A model generated the notes under the pieces. The model was not told the DNA's origin and did not search any database. It saw only the letters and a list, made by a program, of their open reading frames with translations. A stretch of 64,000 nt of DNA. It comes from Fasciolopsis buskii (lineage: Eukaryota > Platyhelminthes > Trematoda > Plagiorchiida > Fasciolidae). How positions within the stretch are numbered: position 1 is the first letter of the stretch; each line of letters begins with the position of its first letter. The translations under genes and the position numbers were made by a program. Where the stretch lies: the NCBI GenBank assembly GCA_008360955.1, contig LUCM01001897.1, positions 365,786-429,785 on the forward strand, written 5' to 3'. Shown here in pieces: positions 14,001 to 29,000 of this stretch.

Positions 14001-17000
14001 AAAAACGCTTATTTTTTTTTAACTTCCATCAAAATACTTTAATTCCCAAATCCTACTGCCATGTTTTGATGGCACACCGTTTGGCTCCAGTTGCGCAGGT
14101 TTCATACTAGATAAAGTGAAATAAATGCGATTATCAAGACGATTAAGATCGTTTGAAAACCATTAACTTAAGCAACGATCAACATCAATATTCAAAGTCA
14201 CTGAGAACACTTATCAGTGGTAGAAGTTTTATAGTTGTGTGATAAACCGTACCATTCCACTTGGGATCTTCACTCAGCACACGCTCCTTTTCCAGACTGG
14301 CGGGCAAATTCACGGTGAACTTGGACGTTGCATCCTGTACTTCTCGTATGTCATAGACAGGAAGGCGAATATCGTCCGGGCCATGAGCGAATGCACAGTG
14401 CAATCCGTTCTTGACACATGCACCATTTTCGGTTGTTTCGTAAATACAGTTTCCTGTTTTGAAATAACGTGGATGATATCGACGCTCTGTGTCACCTGCA
14501 TTACGATGGGCGTAGGGGCAGCTAACAGAGGGTTAGGAGAAAAATGAGGGGGAAAAATAGTTGATAAATAGTCCAAGCAAAAGATTAAGGCTCGCACAGA
14601 ATTTTGATCAATCTAAGTACCTATCTGACTAAGGGTTGTGTACTAGAGATACAAAGGTGCATATTATCCATGTGAACGGTAAAACTCAAAATCAAAAATG
14701 AACAAATCCGTCGTGAATCGGGAGCAAGATACACCCTTGCGACTACGCAACTAATGTATACGCATAGACAAAATCCACAATTGTCAATAACGTTTGGATC
14801 AAATAAAAAAACGCATATTTAAAACGTCACCATGATCCAAATAATGACGCGATACACGTGCTAGCTAGGAAAACAATGGTAACCAATCAATAGTTAAACG
14901 TGCAGGCACAGATTTACAAGAAAAACCAACTTCTGCCCAACCGTGAGTCGCAGGCATGTAGCTTTAAAATGCTAACTAGAGCAATTCTTAATCACAGCAA
15001 AAATCACCAGATTCACGGCCCAGTTTAACCGAACTTTTGAATAAAGTATTTTAAATGTTTTTAGAAATAAAGTAGACTGCTGGGTTGTTTTCTGTAGTTT
15101 GATCTATGGTCAAAGCAAACAATAAAATAGACCGGATGGAAATAGTTTTAATATTAGATGCCCTTTCGGAGGAACGTATGGTCACTAAATGAGCCTCGAT
15201 AGGGAATGAAACAATATAGCATTTGCTAATGCAAAATGGATTAGATACAGGTGAAGTGGCAATCTAGAATTAGAAATGCTACTTGGCCGGCGATGGTGAT
15301 ACGGATTCCGCGTTTGTCATCCTAGAGGCTAGAGGTTCGGATCCCAGATATGTCGCTCGCTTAGATGGCAAGTGGGAATTCGCTATCGATCAGCTCGTCC
15401 CCATGCCTGACCTATTGAGAACCCACGTGATTCAATAGCACTTCATGCTCTGAGATCAAAGTTCCAAATTTAATAAAGCCGTGCACCTCAGCGGTCATGG
15501 GGTTTATCCCTTCCAGTGTCTGATGGCACTCGCCATAGTGTAAGATAAGGATTCAGCTGTCTAATAGTTACAAATTCCGAATCAGAACTAAGAGACTCGG
15601 AGAAGCACGCAAATATGCAGGGGTTTCCTACTCAAAGTAGATTAACACTCCTTTGCACTTCCCTCATTGGAGTCTGGGAGCGAATATGAATACAAGGTGG
15701 ACATTGATAACTCTGCATCAGCTCCACAGAATCCATTACTCTGAGGTATCGTCTTGCAATGCTAGACACAAACGGCCAAAATATGCCCTTCTTAAAGTGC
15801 TTAATTCCTGCGCAATTGTGACTGCACTTACTTGTATAGCAATTAAATGTGATGTAAGGCCCAGTTCACTCCTTATGAACGTACGCCTTGCACAAGTGTT
15901 TTTGGTTTCACTTGATATCCCTGAGTGTCATCTACTCACATGTGAATGAAAAACAATGGAAGAACTTTGATGCCCTAAGTGAAAATAGGAGACGCAGAAT
16001 ACATCTATTTTAAGTTCTAGTTGTCCCAGCCAAACCAGCTCTAGCCGTCTCTGATATGGTATGCCGACATTCGTGAAGGCTTGATGTGTGGATCCGAAAC
16101 CTAACTCTTTCGCGAAGATGATATCAGACGGTTATCGGTCTTCGAGAATCGACGCCTTAGAAGGATTACCAGTGTAGTGTCAGCACTACGCTAGTAATGC
16201 TGAGTTTAGAAGCCGAGCATTGCTACCGCCTAGTACCTGGTTCCGAGTCCTCAATTTGCGATATCGATTTAGCCAATTCGGTCATGTCCTTTAAATGCCA
16301 ATCAAACGCCTACTCGGCTGAGCGCCACTAACGAGCACTAAAGCTGTTTGGAAGAAATGCTGCAGCGGACAGCACATGACAGAAAACAAGTGTAAATGTC
16401 TGGCAGTTCGACCGGCGACAGTTGTCACCTTGTGTCCTACTGTCCAGGCCTCTAAAGACGGCAGGTACATGCGGATAGAAACGTTTGAAGTGATAGCTAA
16501 GAACGGAGGTCAACGGCAAGAATGCCGTCTTATCAGCAGTCTCTGTGTCGTGACCACTTCATTTAACGAAATGACAAAAATTGAAAATTGGCCAGTGAAA
16601 ACTAACAAAAAATGCCTTCTATCTGATCCAATTTTTTATCAAAATAATTTCACCTCCACTTTTTAATTTACATGCTTTTGATGGCAACTTGTTTGGCATC
16701 AGACCAGTATGACACATATATACATATATATTATGTATATATCTTATATATATGTGAACGTTCGGCTTTCTCCTATATTTGCTCCAATACCTGCATTAGA
16801 TAAGTCTGGGGAGCCCCAAATACCCGTGAAATTTCGAAAGATCCTTATAACGGAAGAACGAAACCCAGTAAGAGTAGGAGTTGCCTAGTCGAATGACATC
16901 CCGTGGATGTCCATTTTACAGAAGAGAATTTTTTGAGAATCATATTCGGAGCTTTTGATTTAAACGTCTGATGCATATTGCAAGTTAACCCAACACTTGG

Positions 17001-20000
17001 TCGAAGTAATCGTGTAGAAGCTTCTTCAAGCCTATCACGTAAGACTTCGTTGTCATCCACGCGTCATTACGTTTCCCTGATGCGTGAGTTACTGTCGCTG
17101 TCATTTCAAATAGTTTGCTCCACACACTCAATGAAGCAAACGTGATGGAACGAAGCTGTATTCTTTGAGCTGGAGGATGCCCAAGTTCGGCGGATGATGA
17201 GTTATTCAGCCAAAATTTTCACTATTACGCCCGCTAGTGGAACTTTTCTAGTTGATAAACTGGTTTCGTCGCCTCTTATCTGTTGGAGTGGTCAATCGAT
17301 GGCAAAGCAAAAAGTATGAAAAACTTAACCAATGTTCTAACTGATGTACATTCTGTTACCTTTCCAGATCGGGGTCCATGGGATAGCCCAAAGTGATGGT
17401 TGGAGACAATAGGTTTCATGCAGTAGTCGGTAGCGTTTTTGCATTCAAAAGCTTTCCTTTCTATATGGTACTTCAAACTGCTATTTGCTCAATTCCATAA
17501 TTTCTCGTTGTCTTTTTCTCTTTTGGTAAGACGGTGTTATGAAGTACCAGCCAAAGCCAGGGCACGCTGGAGTAAGCTTAACTGTTGCGAAAATTCAGAG
17601 CTAAATTGAACCGGTAATAGCGAATTCGACCGGAAAGGTTCCCGGAGACGAAGCACGATGGAAGTTTTTATTCTCATTACCAAACTGGGTAAAAAGCAAA
17701 AGGACGAACGTCAGAAAGGACAAAAAATCTTCGAAGTTGGAGTTAAACCAGCATGTGTTCTCTGCATTTCGAAAATAGCCTGTGCAGCAGATTGGCTCAC
17801 TTGCATTTCGGTGGAAAAATTCCTATAAACCGCAGAGAACACAGAAGAATCTTCTCGCATATTCTGCATTATTTGCTTGTGACGCAGCGAAGTTTTTCCG
17901 ATAGCTATAACAGTGCACAGACTAAGTTAGGGCAGATGAGTCAGGCGCATGAATGCAGTGGATGTTTTGGTGTCCCACAGATTTAGTTGTTGGCTCTCCG
18001 TGCATCTCCTTGCCATGATAAAAAAACAAGTATGGGAGAATCCTAACTAACTTGACATCACATTACTAAGTATTCAAACACATTCAGGATTTCTACTGAT
18101 CTGGACCGTACGAAATAAATGATAAAAACGCGAACTTCGCTGGCTTTGAACAATCGGGTATTCGGCCCTTGGCATGAGTTCTTGTTAGCAAATGTGACGC
18201 CATCCGAAACAGTTTAGTTCAGTTCATCATCATCATCAGTCAGCGTTAAACAGCAAGACAAGCCCCAGTGACCGCTACCTTTCCCCAGAGTTTCAAGTTT
18301 ATATAAAAAGAGTGAATATCCAAGGGGAACAGGGAGTGAACCTACACAGGCGAAAAAAGAGAAGACACTGCTGCAGCCAACACACGGACCACAGTTTAAC
18401 TGTACAAACGCACATGTTTTCAATCATTCTGATTCCATAGAAAATGACAGCACGATCGCCACTGTTCACGGTTCACTGCCATATCCTTCAGTGTCTCCAG
18501 TCAGCTAGTCGATGAGTCTTTCGGACCCCAACCACGAAGAAGTGAGACACCTACTTTACCTAACTTCGCTGTACATTTTCTCATCCCACGTTGTCACGTC
18601 ATCTGCTTACCTCAACATGGCTTCTTCCATTCCTTAGGAGGAACACAAAATAAGGCACGGTATGGTAGACGAGTGTTCGTCATACGCAACACGTGACCCA
18701 ACCAGCGTAGTCTACTAAGTTTCATAAGTTGAAACAAGCTATTCTCAGAAGTGGCACCCAATACCAGATTCCTAACCTCTACATTACTCACCCGGTCACT
18801 CCATCCAATCCCAGCCATACTACGCAAACATCGGTTGTCAAAAACCTCCAACCGACGAACATCGCCCACACGCATACTCCACGTCTCGCAACAGTACAAC
18901 AGAACTGAACGCACTGCAGCACAGTACACACGACCTTTCAACTCCAGTGAAATATCAGGCCGACGCCACAAGTGCTTCAATCCAGCGTAAGCTGCACGAG
19001 CCTTGGATATACGCATACTTACCTCCAATCCCGAGCTACCATCGTTAGACACGCAGCTACTAAGGTAGGTGAAACGGTCCACAGTCGTTATTTCCTCTCC
19101 ATCCAATATCAAGTTCGGCGCTGCTGTCGTCCAGTCCTGTAACAGCACTTTGCACTTTGAAGGTGCAAAGCACATGCCAAATCGAGGAACCGATCTCGAC
19201 AGTCTATCTAGTGCCCGTTGTGCATGGTCCGCAGACTCGAACAGGCACACAACGTCGTCTGCGTAATCTAGGTCGCATAGCTTCCCCCAACCTCCCAGTT
19301 CGACTCCTATATCCCGGAGACCTCCTAAAGCATCTTCCATCCACCTCGTCCATGACGAAGTTGGACAAGAATGGAGAGATGGGACACCCTTGTCGAAAGC
19401 CACTAGTCGTTTCGAATGAACGTGACAGTTCACCGTATACCCTCACGCGACCATAGGTATGCGAGTACAATGCTCGCAACAGCTTCACAATCTTCGCTGG
19501 CATGCCCTTCCGGTGGAGAGCACTGAATGGTGCTGGTCGATACACGGAGTCGAAAACATTTTTTCAGTCGAGGAAGACTACGATTGTAGGGCGGCTGTGC
19601 GTGTGGCGCATTTCGAGTATCTGTCGAAGAGTGAATATCTGGTCGATGCAACCTCGACCTGGTCGAAATCCGGCCTGTTGTTCGCGGATATTACTCCCGC
19701 GAATCGGTGTCAAACGGCGCAGCATTATCGAAGCTAACGCTTTAGTAACTATTGGAATTAAACTAATCCAACGATGATTGCTACAGTCACTCCGTGTGCC
19801 CTTCTTGAAGACGGGTACAATCAGTGGCTCACCTCATGATAATGAAATACGTTTCTCGATCAAAATATAATGAAACAAGGAGATAAGGGATTTCACCAGA
19901 GCTTCTCCACCTAATTTGAAAAGAATTGGGGGAAGGTCGTCGGGACCGGCAGCTTTTCCCCTCTTCAGAACCCGAATATTCGACTCCACTTCCACTTCCG

Positions 20001-23000
20001 TTGGGGTTCAAGAGACAATTCCCAAGAATTTGCAGCTTCAGACGTCGGACTAGATACGATAGCGTATGGCCAGTTAAACTGATCCTTGAAATGTTCTGCC
20101 CAACGGTCCAGTCTTTCCTGTCTGCCATGAATGAGCTCTCCAGTCCTATCGAACACGACTTCACTAACCGAAGTTCGCCGCCCACCGGTGTCAAGTATAA
20201 GCTTAAACAGTCTTTGACTGTTACCTGAAGCGGACGCCACTTCCATCTCTTCGGCCACCTTAACCCACCAGTTTTCGCGGCCATTCCTAAGGCTTATCGT
20301 CAACTGACACTGCAACTGCCGACGCATCTTATTCACTTCCTTACAGTTAGGCAGATGGCGTTCTTGTTCCATTAGACCCAGCGACGCTTGCGAGATCCAG
20401 TGTTTTTGATGAACGCTAGATCTAGGACCACAGGCGAAATCTGCTGCCAAATTCATCGCTTGCTTCATTTGATCCCACTGGTTGTCTGTATCGCTGCTCG
20501 TCGAAGTTCTTATTTCCTCGAAGGCAGTTTCTGTTCGTAGCTGTTGCGAATAGCCGAATCAGACAAACGTTTGACAGCCAATCGGATTTCTGGCCTGCGT
20601 TGATGTCCACTTAGTTCCAGCAAAAATCGCATTAAAACTAACGCATGGTCCGATTCGACGTACGCGGTCCAACATAATCTACAGTTCTGGACAGAACCGC
20701 GCCAACGGTAGCTAACTGCGATATGGCCAATCTGACTCAAAGTACCTGTCGAGCTAGAGCGCCATTTCGCAGTGCGACGCGAACTGTGTCGGAAATTCGT
20801 ACCAGACCGGTTTCGCAGTGATTCTTAAACTGAATTACCAGGCATTCACGCTTTTAACGATTCAAATGAGATTCTACTGACAATCCCGCTATACTTCATT
20901 ATGCGGCAGACTGTCTGGTTAGACCATTTGGCTGTTCGGTTTTGCGCCGGCCGACCTGATGAAAGTGTTGACTTGAATTCTGTTGCATTGATGACCCACG
21001 AAAACGAACTACTTCGCCCTACCGAATTGTATGAGTTGTTCTTGTCTTGTGTCTTTCTTCTTATTATCGTGTGAGCTTAGTGGACGAACAATAGTGGATA
21101 AGGGCACCCGGGGTAAATATGGTAGACGAATTTCAGCGAAAGTACTCCTGATCCCCATCCACGGTTTTCTCGTTATCTAGTGTTTGTATTCCAAACACCA
21201 AGCATGAACTGAACCGTTAACAGGTAAAAAACGAAAATCCTCCAAAATAAATTGGTGCCCTCAGTGCAGGGAGACTGCTCTACAAAACGAAACCAACGAA
21301 ACTAATATAACAATCAAAAGTGTCATTATCGCTATAGGTGAGACGGGTTAGAATATAAAAACTCAGACTGCGATGATAGATGATTCGCCGCCGCCCCGGC
21401 TCGTTACCATATCCGACCTATGTGGACCTTACGTGGTTGTGCCACTTCCACTTTCAGGGCCCTGATTTCTGGTTTCCCCATACCCGTGCAATGGGCCCTG
21501 ATGGCTAACAAATGTTCCTCCCAATACACTTGTGCGCCCAGTGTCGCAAAAAGCTGCGTAACACGGCCGAAAACATGTTAGTGGATTTCGTCTGTGGCAT
21601 TCTTTCCGTGAGTTCATCGGAAATATAAAACGGTATTCTTGGCGTCTAACGATCTTCGTCGGTCCTCGGGCAAAAGTCACAAGATCACTCGCATAAACGA
21701 CCTCCGTCTTCGCTAAGAAAAACGGTATAAGAAAACCCTTCACCTTTACGGGCTTACTTGGATATCAGGGCTATTCATCCCCCTTCAAACTTAACATAAA
21801 GTGCTAATAAACCTGAATGTAGTGAGATTGATGGATCTAATTTAAAGTTGACTTAAACCGAGGCTTTCTGGCAGACGGGTTTTTCATAATGCAAATAAGA
21901 CAAGCATTCCTCTCTTTTTCCACGCTTAGTCGACCGACCCAGGATGCGGACATGAAAACCTCGTCTCCACAGAACAATCTGTTTCGACGCCTCGTGGTTG
22001 ATCTGTTCTGGTTTCTGAACGGTTTGGCACCCTATCATATCACATCAGTTCAGTTTGTATAGCAATTAACCTTCCACCAACATGCTACGGTTTTGGTTGC
22101 TACCTCACAGCACCATTTGCTCAAAAGGAAGAAAGATGGATATTAGACATCGAGTGTAGAATGATAAGCTAAAGAACTAATCAGAATAAGCGAGATTTCG
22201 AATGCAAGAACGCCACCTACTGCAAAAGTGAGTCACACCGTCTACTATTTCCAAGCATCGCCTGGGAGGATCTCGTGGTCCCCCAACCCGGTAGCCTAAC
22301 TGCACCTACACAAGCCAGTTCACCGGTTTCCATACGTCTTTCCTATGTCATCGATCGACAAGCTCGAACCATTCTTCAACCATAGCCTGTCTCAAAGAAC
22401 AGCGTACGAGGCAGTCGTTCTGTTGGCATGCGCAAAACATGTCCCAACCACTTCAACCTATTCTGATTGAGTGTCTATTCTAAAGACTGGTCTCTAGGAC
22501 CACGTACCTTACGCCTAACCTTTGAGCTGCTTACAAAGTTCTCACAACAGGTTCTACCAATATCACGAACATAACTATGTCCAAATATCGAAAGTCTTCA
22601 AACATCTGCTCTCAACGGCCATGTTTCGGAGCCGTAGTACTCACCAGTATATACTCGATCAATCGATCGACAACCGGATGTCACGCCGAGACCGAAAAGG
22701 CCTTACATAAGCCAATGCCAATCGGGCTTCCTGTGTACGCGAACACACTTTTTCCGAGGAAGACCATCAGGTGAAATGCAACCATCAGACTTCAGTTGTT
22801 CTCCCTCAAGAACAACGCTCGGCTTTGAGCCAATCTAGTCCTGCAGCATTTTACACTTTAAAGGTGCAAAACGCACCCCAAACATGCCGACACCCTTGTT
22901 TAGGTGGCTGTACACCCCAAATGGACGCGCATGCATCAGGAAAACGACCGGAGAATTTATCTGCTCATCAATGTAAACACACGTGCATACTTGACGTCCA

Positions 23001-26000
23001 GATGAATTTGAAATGCGCAATTAACTTTGTGCTTTGCTTTGCACGCATTCACAAACATGTAAACTTTAAATGGTGAAAATATCTGCCGGAGACGTCCGCC
23101 CATTCGGTGGCCACTTGGACGACTTTCGCAGTAGGGATTCACTGCGGCCTGAGAACACGATATGGATGAGTTGGTATTTCCAGGTATGGAAACTAGAAAA
23201 CGTGACGTACATTCCTGCAAGATTTGTGGATGAAAAAAGATTATCTGTGGACAGCGATTACGATACGGGTCTATTCACAAGTACCAGATATAACTGTACT
23301 TGACCGCCCAGTGGTCACCATTTACGCGTTGCTCACGCACACTCCGCTCGTACGCTCCTGTCAAAATATACTCAACCTCCCACCGCTTTCGACTGCCTTC
23401 GCGTTGTAGCGGTTGAAAGTCTGGGTTGTTAGTATTGCAATCGTACAGAGCCGAGTAAGGGTGACGCACAAGTGGACACAAGGGTTAGGGTCAATCGAAC
23501 GTATCACGAGATCCGCGTTGCGATAATCGGTTCAACGAATTGGTGAACTCGACTTGATTGACTGGTCACATCAGTCTCTATTCTCTTTTGCTGCCCCTCT
23601 GTTTGCCTTTTTCGCGGGTAAATATCACCGGTTTTTTGCTGCAAATTGCTTTCACGTGTTTATTTTTACTGGCTGCGTTTTTCTATCGGTAGGTTTCAGC
23701 ACGTTTTGTTCACGTCAACTGTTTCGTTTTCAAATACGATGCCATGTACACTGAGCGAAAACCGTCGCCAGGCCAGACAGTAGGTGCACTTACTCCTCAC
23801 ACCCTCGTTCCTCAACTCTGGTTTACTTTAGTTGAATTAGAGTTCGAGAATTACAGGATAACTAGCGACTTCAGCCGTTTTAGGTGGATCGCTGGCCGTC
23901 TTCCTCCAGATGTAACTCTTTAGGTTAGGGACGCCGTTGTATCTTCGCGCAGTTAGGACGCATTGAAAGAAGCGTTTATAACTCGGACTGCCCCTACTGA
24001 AGACCAGCGCATCTGACGGTCGCTTTAAGGGGTCAACCTCAGTAATAGGAAACCCTCAGAACTACTGCAGAAAATGCGGCGTCTCAAGGGCCCACCGTTC
24101 GGCGACGACCCAGTATTAAGAGAACTGTGGCTTCATCGGCTCGTATCGCATCACCCTCCTATGCTTGGTGCTACCCTTAAGTATTCACTAGAGGAGACCA
24201 CCAAAATCGCTGATGACATCGTGTCGCGCTATAGCCCGTGTCTCAGCATTGAATACTTTCTCAGCCCCAGAGCTGCCTCCTTATCTTCGCAGGATGGATT
24301 AACAACTATTCTGACGAGGATCGACGCATCGTTATAGCGACTAACAGTCTATAGAGATGGGCGACGAGATCGGTTCAACCCGCGTCGAGGCAGGCGCAGT
24401 AGCTGCTCTCCCAAGAAGCCCTTCCTGTCATCCGCGGAAGGTTACTGGAAATAACGTAACCGCTTTAGAGGGTTAGAAAAAAGATGTGACCACGATTGCA
24501 TATTTCCAGGCAAGTAACAGGGCAACTAGGTTCCCGGTTTGTGGTTGTGGCACACGACACCAGACTATCTACTAATTGTTGCCTCCTGAATGTCAAGGAC
24601 TTGGCGACTAACAGACTATTCCTGGTGGATACAGGTGCCGAGGTCAGCGTAATCCCTTGTGACCCGAATAATTTGACAGCTGCACAGGCGAAGACGCTAC
24701 GGGATGCGAACGGCGCCGATATCGACACTTTCGGACATCGCTCCCTCAGTCTCGATCAAGGCCTGGATCGTGCATTTCGTTGGCTGTTTATCGTCGCCAA
24801 CGTCCGTATCCTATTATTGGCATAGTTGTCCTCCGACACTTCAACCTACTAGCCGACGTTCGGTACAGGAAAATAGTAGACCGTCAGACGTCACTAACCG
24901 TAACCGGCTCCTACGCCGTTGTCAACCAAATCACGTCCCAGTACGCTAAACCGCAAGCCCAACAGCCATACAACGAGCTACTTCGCGACTACCTGGGCCT
25001 ACTGCAACACGCCGGTCCACTTCCCGCCGTCAATACTAAGGTAACTCGCCACACAGAGGCCAGAGGACCTTCAACTTTTAGTCGGCCTCGTCGTCTAGCT
25101 CCTGACAAGTTCCGCCTAGCCAAGGCAGAATTCGACCACATGTCGAAACTGGGCATCATCCGACCTTCCAGTAGTCTTTGGGCTTCTCCTCTTCAGATGG
25201 TCCCTAAGTCCAGTGGCGACTGGCGATCATGTGGGGACTAAAGAACACTTAACAGAGTCATCGATCCCGATAGGGAAAAAGATTTCTCATACACATGACC
25301 TCACTTCGTCGCTGTCCAGTTGCATGATCTTCAGCCGCATAGGTTTAGTACGAGGACACAATCAAATCCCAGTAGAGGAGACAGGCATACCAAAAACGGC
25401 GGTGACCACAACTTTTAGACTGTTCGAGTTCGTGAGGATACCTTCGGGCTCAGCAATGCGGTTCAAACTTTAGAAAGGTTTATGCACGAGGTCACATGCG
25501 ATTTAGAGGATGTATGTGTATCCAGACATCCTAGCAGCAAGCCATTCGGAGGAGCAACACTCCGCGCACCTACGTGCCCTTTTTGACCTCATCAGCCAAC
25601 ATGGAGTAACGATTAACGCCTCGAAAAGTGAGCTTGGAAAACCCAGTGTCACATTCTTAGGGCATATAGTCTTGTCCTCAGGTATAGTTTCATTGCCGAA
25701 TAACGTCACTGCTATTCGGAACTACCCAGAGCCTCAGTCTTAGCGACAATCACGGCAATTTGTCAGCCTGGTTAAATTCTGCCGGTGTTTTATCCCTAAC
25801 TGCGCAGAAATAAATACTCCCCTACAGACCTGTTACGGAGAAAAAGGCGTAATTCTTCGTTCCCCGAGGCTGCGAAACAGGTATTCATTCCCATTAAGGA
25901 GGCTATCACCAAAGTAGCGCTATTCATACATTCCGACCCTTCAGCACTCATCTTTGATAACCGACGCTTCAAACACTGCAGTCGGAGCTGTATTTCAGCA

Positions 26001-29000
26001 GTACACCGGAGGTTCTTGGAAGCCTTTAGCATTCTTTTCCAAGAAGCTGCAGCCGGCAGAGTAAAGATACAGCCCGTTTGTCAAGGAGTTGCTCGCCGTC
26101 TACCTGGCTCTAAGGCACTTTAGGCACGCATTAGAAGGTCGCCCATTAAAGGTGTTCACAGATCACAAACCACTGGTATACGCGCTGCACTTAGCCTCCG
26201 ACTGGTACTCGCCACGCGAGATCCGCCACTTAGACTTTGTTTCACAGTTCACTGTGGACATACGACATCTCTCCGGGGCAGATAGCTCCGCCCCCGACGC
26301 ACTTTCTCGTATACACCAGCTTCGTTCGTCTCCAAAACCGGGCATCGACCTCGACGAAATAAACCAGGCCCAAGTGATGGATCTTGATATCCATAGACTT
26401 CGACGAGATAGCTCCTCAAACTTAGCGGTTGTACCTATCCCAGCGTCGCAGAATACAATTCTTTGCGACTTACCGCAAGATCGTCCAAGTCTCACGGTTA
26501 TCCCACATTTCTGGCGTTACACAGCCTCGCCCACCCGGATATGACTGCTTCGGTGAGGCTAGTGACCAACGTTTTGTGTGGTTCAACGTTAAACATGACG
26601 TGCAATAGTGGTCTCACGCCTGCCTCCAAGGCCAGAGAGTGAAAGTCCACTGGCATACCAAAGCTCCACTGGCTAGGTTTCGCGAACCCGAGACACGTTT
26701 TCACCACGTACGTGTTGATCTCGTGGGGCCAATCCCGCCGTCTCACAGCTACGTCTACATACTCACCTGTGTAGATTACTTAACTCGCGGGCCACAAGCC
26801 TGTATTGACCACCGACAGTAATTTTCAAATTTGATCAAAACGCTTGGCTGGAAGCACATTAGAATAACTGTCTACCACCTGCAAGCTAACGGTCTGGTGA
26901 AAAGGTTTAACCGATAATTAAAAGCTGCTCTGCGAGCTGGGACCAACCTGCTTTAATACCGTTAGCTCTTCTAAGCCTTTGGAAATCGTTTAAAGCAGAA
27001 ATGCACATCACACCAAATGAGCTTGTTTCGTTGCACGCTTCGCCTCCCCGAAGAACTGGTGGCTCCGTCGAGATCCAAGCACTTTAATTACGGTGACTGC
27101 GCAAAACGTCTCCCACAACACATGCGAACACTTCATGCCAATCCACTGCAGGACCAACGGTCTTCGGCATATATTCCAGCCGCACTGAATACTTTAACTC
27201 ACGGTTTCGCACGCGTTGATGGTGTTCAACCGCCACTGCAACCAGCGTATACCGGTCCGTTTCGCGTGGTAACACGCGGTCCGGAAACACTCGATTTGGA
27301 CGTTTCCGGCCGACAAGACACGGTCTCTCGACCATATCCAACCTACCACTGTGGAATACGGATTGAATGACGGACTCATCTGATCTCACGAACATCACCA
27401 GCCTGGTCGAGTCCAGCAATTAACAGCGCTGCCCATGGAGACTTCTGGTGGGGCCGAAGCCACAGAGTCACCAATCGCACCGAAAGCACCGGGTATGCGA
27501 CGCAGCCGTAGTGGCCGCAAGGTAAAACAACCCGTTCGTTTTCCTGATTTCCTTATTAGTTTCACATCAGATGGTTGATTACTCTCCCGTTGTAAGGGCA
27601 TAGCCACACCTAACAGGATGACGTTTGTCGCGATAATTTACGCGCCCATGGACATGTCGTCTCCATTTTACGCTGAAAAGGGCGACATCGAACGCTGTTA
27701 AGTGTCCGCTACCGAGTCGAACATCCACCGGTGCATACAAGCACTGTTTCCACAGCTTTTTGCTTTACCCTCTAAGAATAACCCCTAGGATCGAGGTGGC
27801 TCCACTGACCCTGGCACAACAACCATCGTTCCCATAGTCAACATCACGCACTCACCACTGGACGGAGAGCACTCGAGGTCAGACACTCATCTTCAACCCC
27901 GTCTGGCGAATATTCTGGACGAGGGTGAGACCCGCGGGTGTGGGACGCAGTCAGATCCACCGTTTCGACCGCGCACATCGGGCGGGCAGCTCGGCTGAAT
28001 CGATGTGCGGGCACGGCTAGGCCGGGGGATCACACCCCGAGTTCACCTCCTAATCGTTTTTCAGGTTGGGTGTCTGGCGCACGGTCGGCTCCCAACAACT
28101 AACACCCACGGGATCATTCTTCCCATTGGCGAGCGATTCCAAGACATCCGCCAGTTTACCGCTTGTTCCGTATGATCCCATTCGAAGCTTTTCTCCGACG
28201 GTCTTCTAGGAGGAAGCCCCTGTGGCGGAGCACGGACTTGCTCCTCCAGATCGCTTGTTTAACAAAACGTTGATCACCCAGTGCGGTCGACATTTGCGCG
28301 TTGCTCACGCACACTCCGCTCGCACGCTCCCGTCTTGCAACGCGGCAAACTACACAAAGCAGCAATCCAAGAGCTAAATGGTGATGTTTTGTCTCAGTGA
28401 CACTACAAGCCATATTAATTTGAGGAAGGTGCTTGCGTCAAACAGATGTATGTAGAGTGAGGAATTCGACCGGCGCCCACAGGAATTAAACCCGCAGAGT
28501 TTGGTTTTGAGTATTCTGACGTTGACCGCCACTGGCCTTGACGAGTAGCTAACCTATGGAATGCTTATCGACAGGAAAGCTAAGAAGTAGCAATCCGCGC
28601 ATATACAACAGATAAAGTAAGCACGATTTTAACCGGGAGGTAGGAAATCATTAACACTGAATGATTTAGATGGGTCCATTGCCGTCTCCAACGCATGAAG
28701 ATTGAAACGGTTGACTGGCAACGGCCAGACGGTCAACAAAACGGAGCTCAACTACTAATGGTCAGAGCCTCGCAACAATCAGCTGTTTTCTTCTCGAGGG
28801 ATATCCGATGGCCGCGACTCTGGCAAGACCAATAGTTCAAAGGAAATTAGAGAAAAAGAAATTCGTCCATTGAACTCCGTAGAGGTGGTCGCTTAGATTC
28901 ACTCCGAGATTACTATGAAAGAGAAAAAACCCAACAGTTGTCGGAAACATCAGAAGCTCTTGAACTATCACAAATGAACTCGAAAAACTTATTTCCCTGG

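Larger units (their letters stand above)
9545..14252 (-). other. unk intron 3
   Basis: 4.7-kb phase-1 intron with donor GTACGG and acceptor TTCCAG. It contains an old RTE fragment (about 13.47-13.95 kb) and a perfect 10-bp inverted repeat (11771-11818). Otherwise I recognise nothing. An unassigned sense open frame lies at 9919-10245. Confidence 0.85.
18225..20795 (-). mobile_element. RTE-type non-LTR retrotransposon, 5'-truncated (copy A)
   Basis: The minus strand carries, in order: a linker to RT (20740-19829), RT fingers and palm (19651-19204, with GFRQGCPISPFLSNFVMDEV), YADD at about 19265-19254, thumb and C-terminal region (FAPSKCKVLLQDW, YCCETWSMRVGDVRRL, RLRWLGHVLRM) to about 18630, a C-terminal tail with LLRGWGP in a shifted frame, and a 3' end of ATG repeats at about 18225-18237. 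Several frameshifts and stops split the ORF, so it cannot move by itself. The upstream break at about 20795 lies just before the endonuclease region that copy D keeps. A short trinucleotide tail and lack of poly(A) are typical of RTE elements. Confidence 0.9.
23780..27590 (+). mobile_element. Ty3/gypsy retrotransposon, decayed (gypsy 1)
   Basis: Order on the plus strand is gag (24074-24337), protease (24496-24825), RT (25021-25745), RNase H (25900-26330), integrase (26490-27000), GPY/F module (27240-27330) and C-terminal tail (27498-27578). This pol order is that of Ty3/gypsy elements. Many frameshifts and stops break it. It lies antisense inside unk intron 2. Its 3' end continues into the perfect repeat at 27424-28304. 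Confidence 0.88.

Noticed and set aside
18751..19737. Plus-strand frames over 18.7-19.8 kb
   Set aside because: Shadows of the minus-strand RT of RTE copy A; the same shadows recur over copies B and D.
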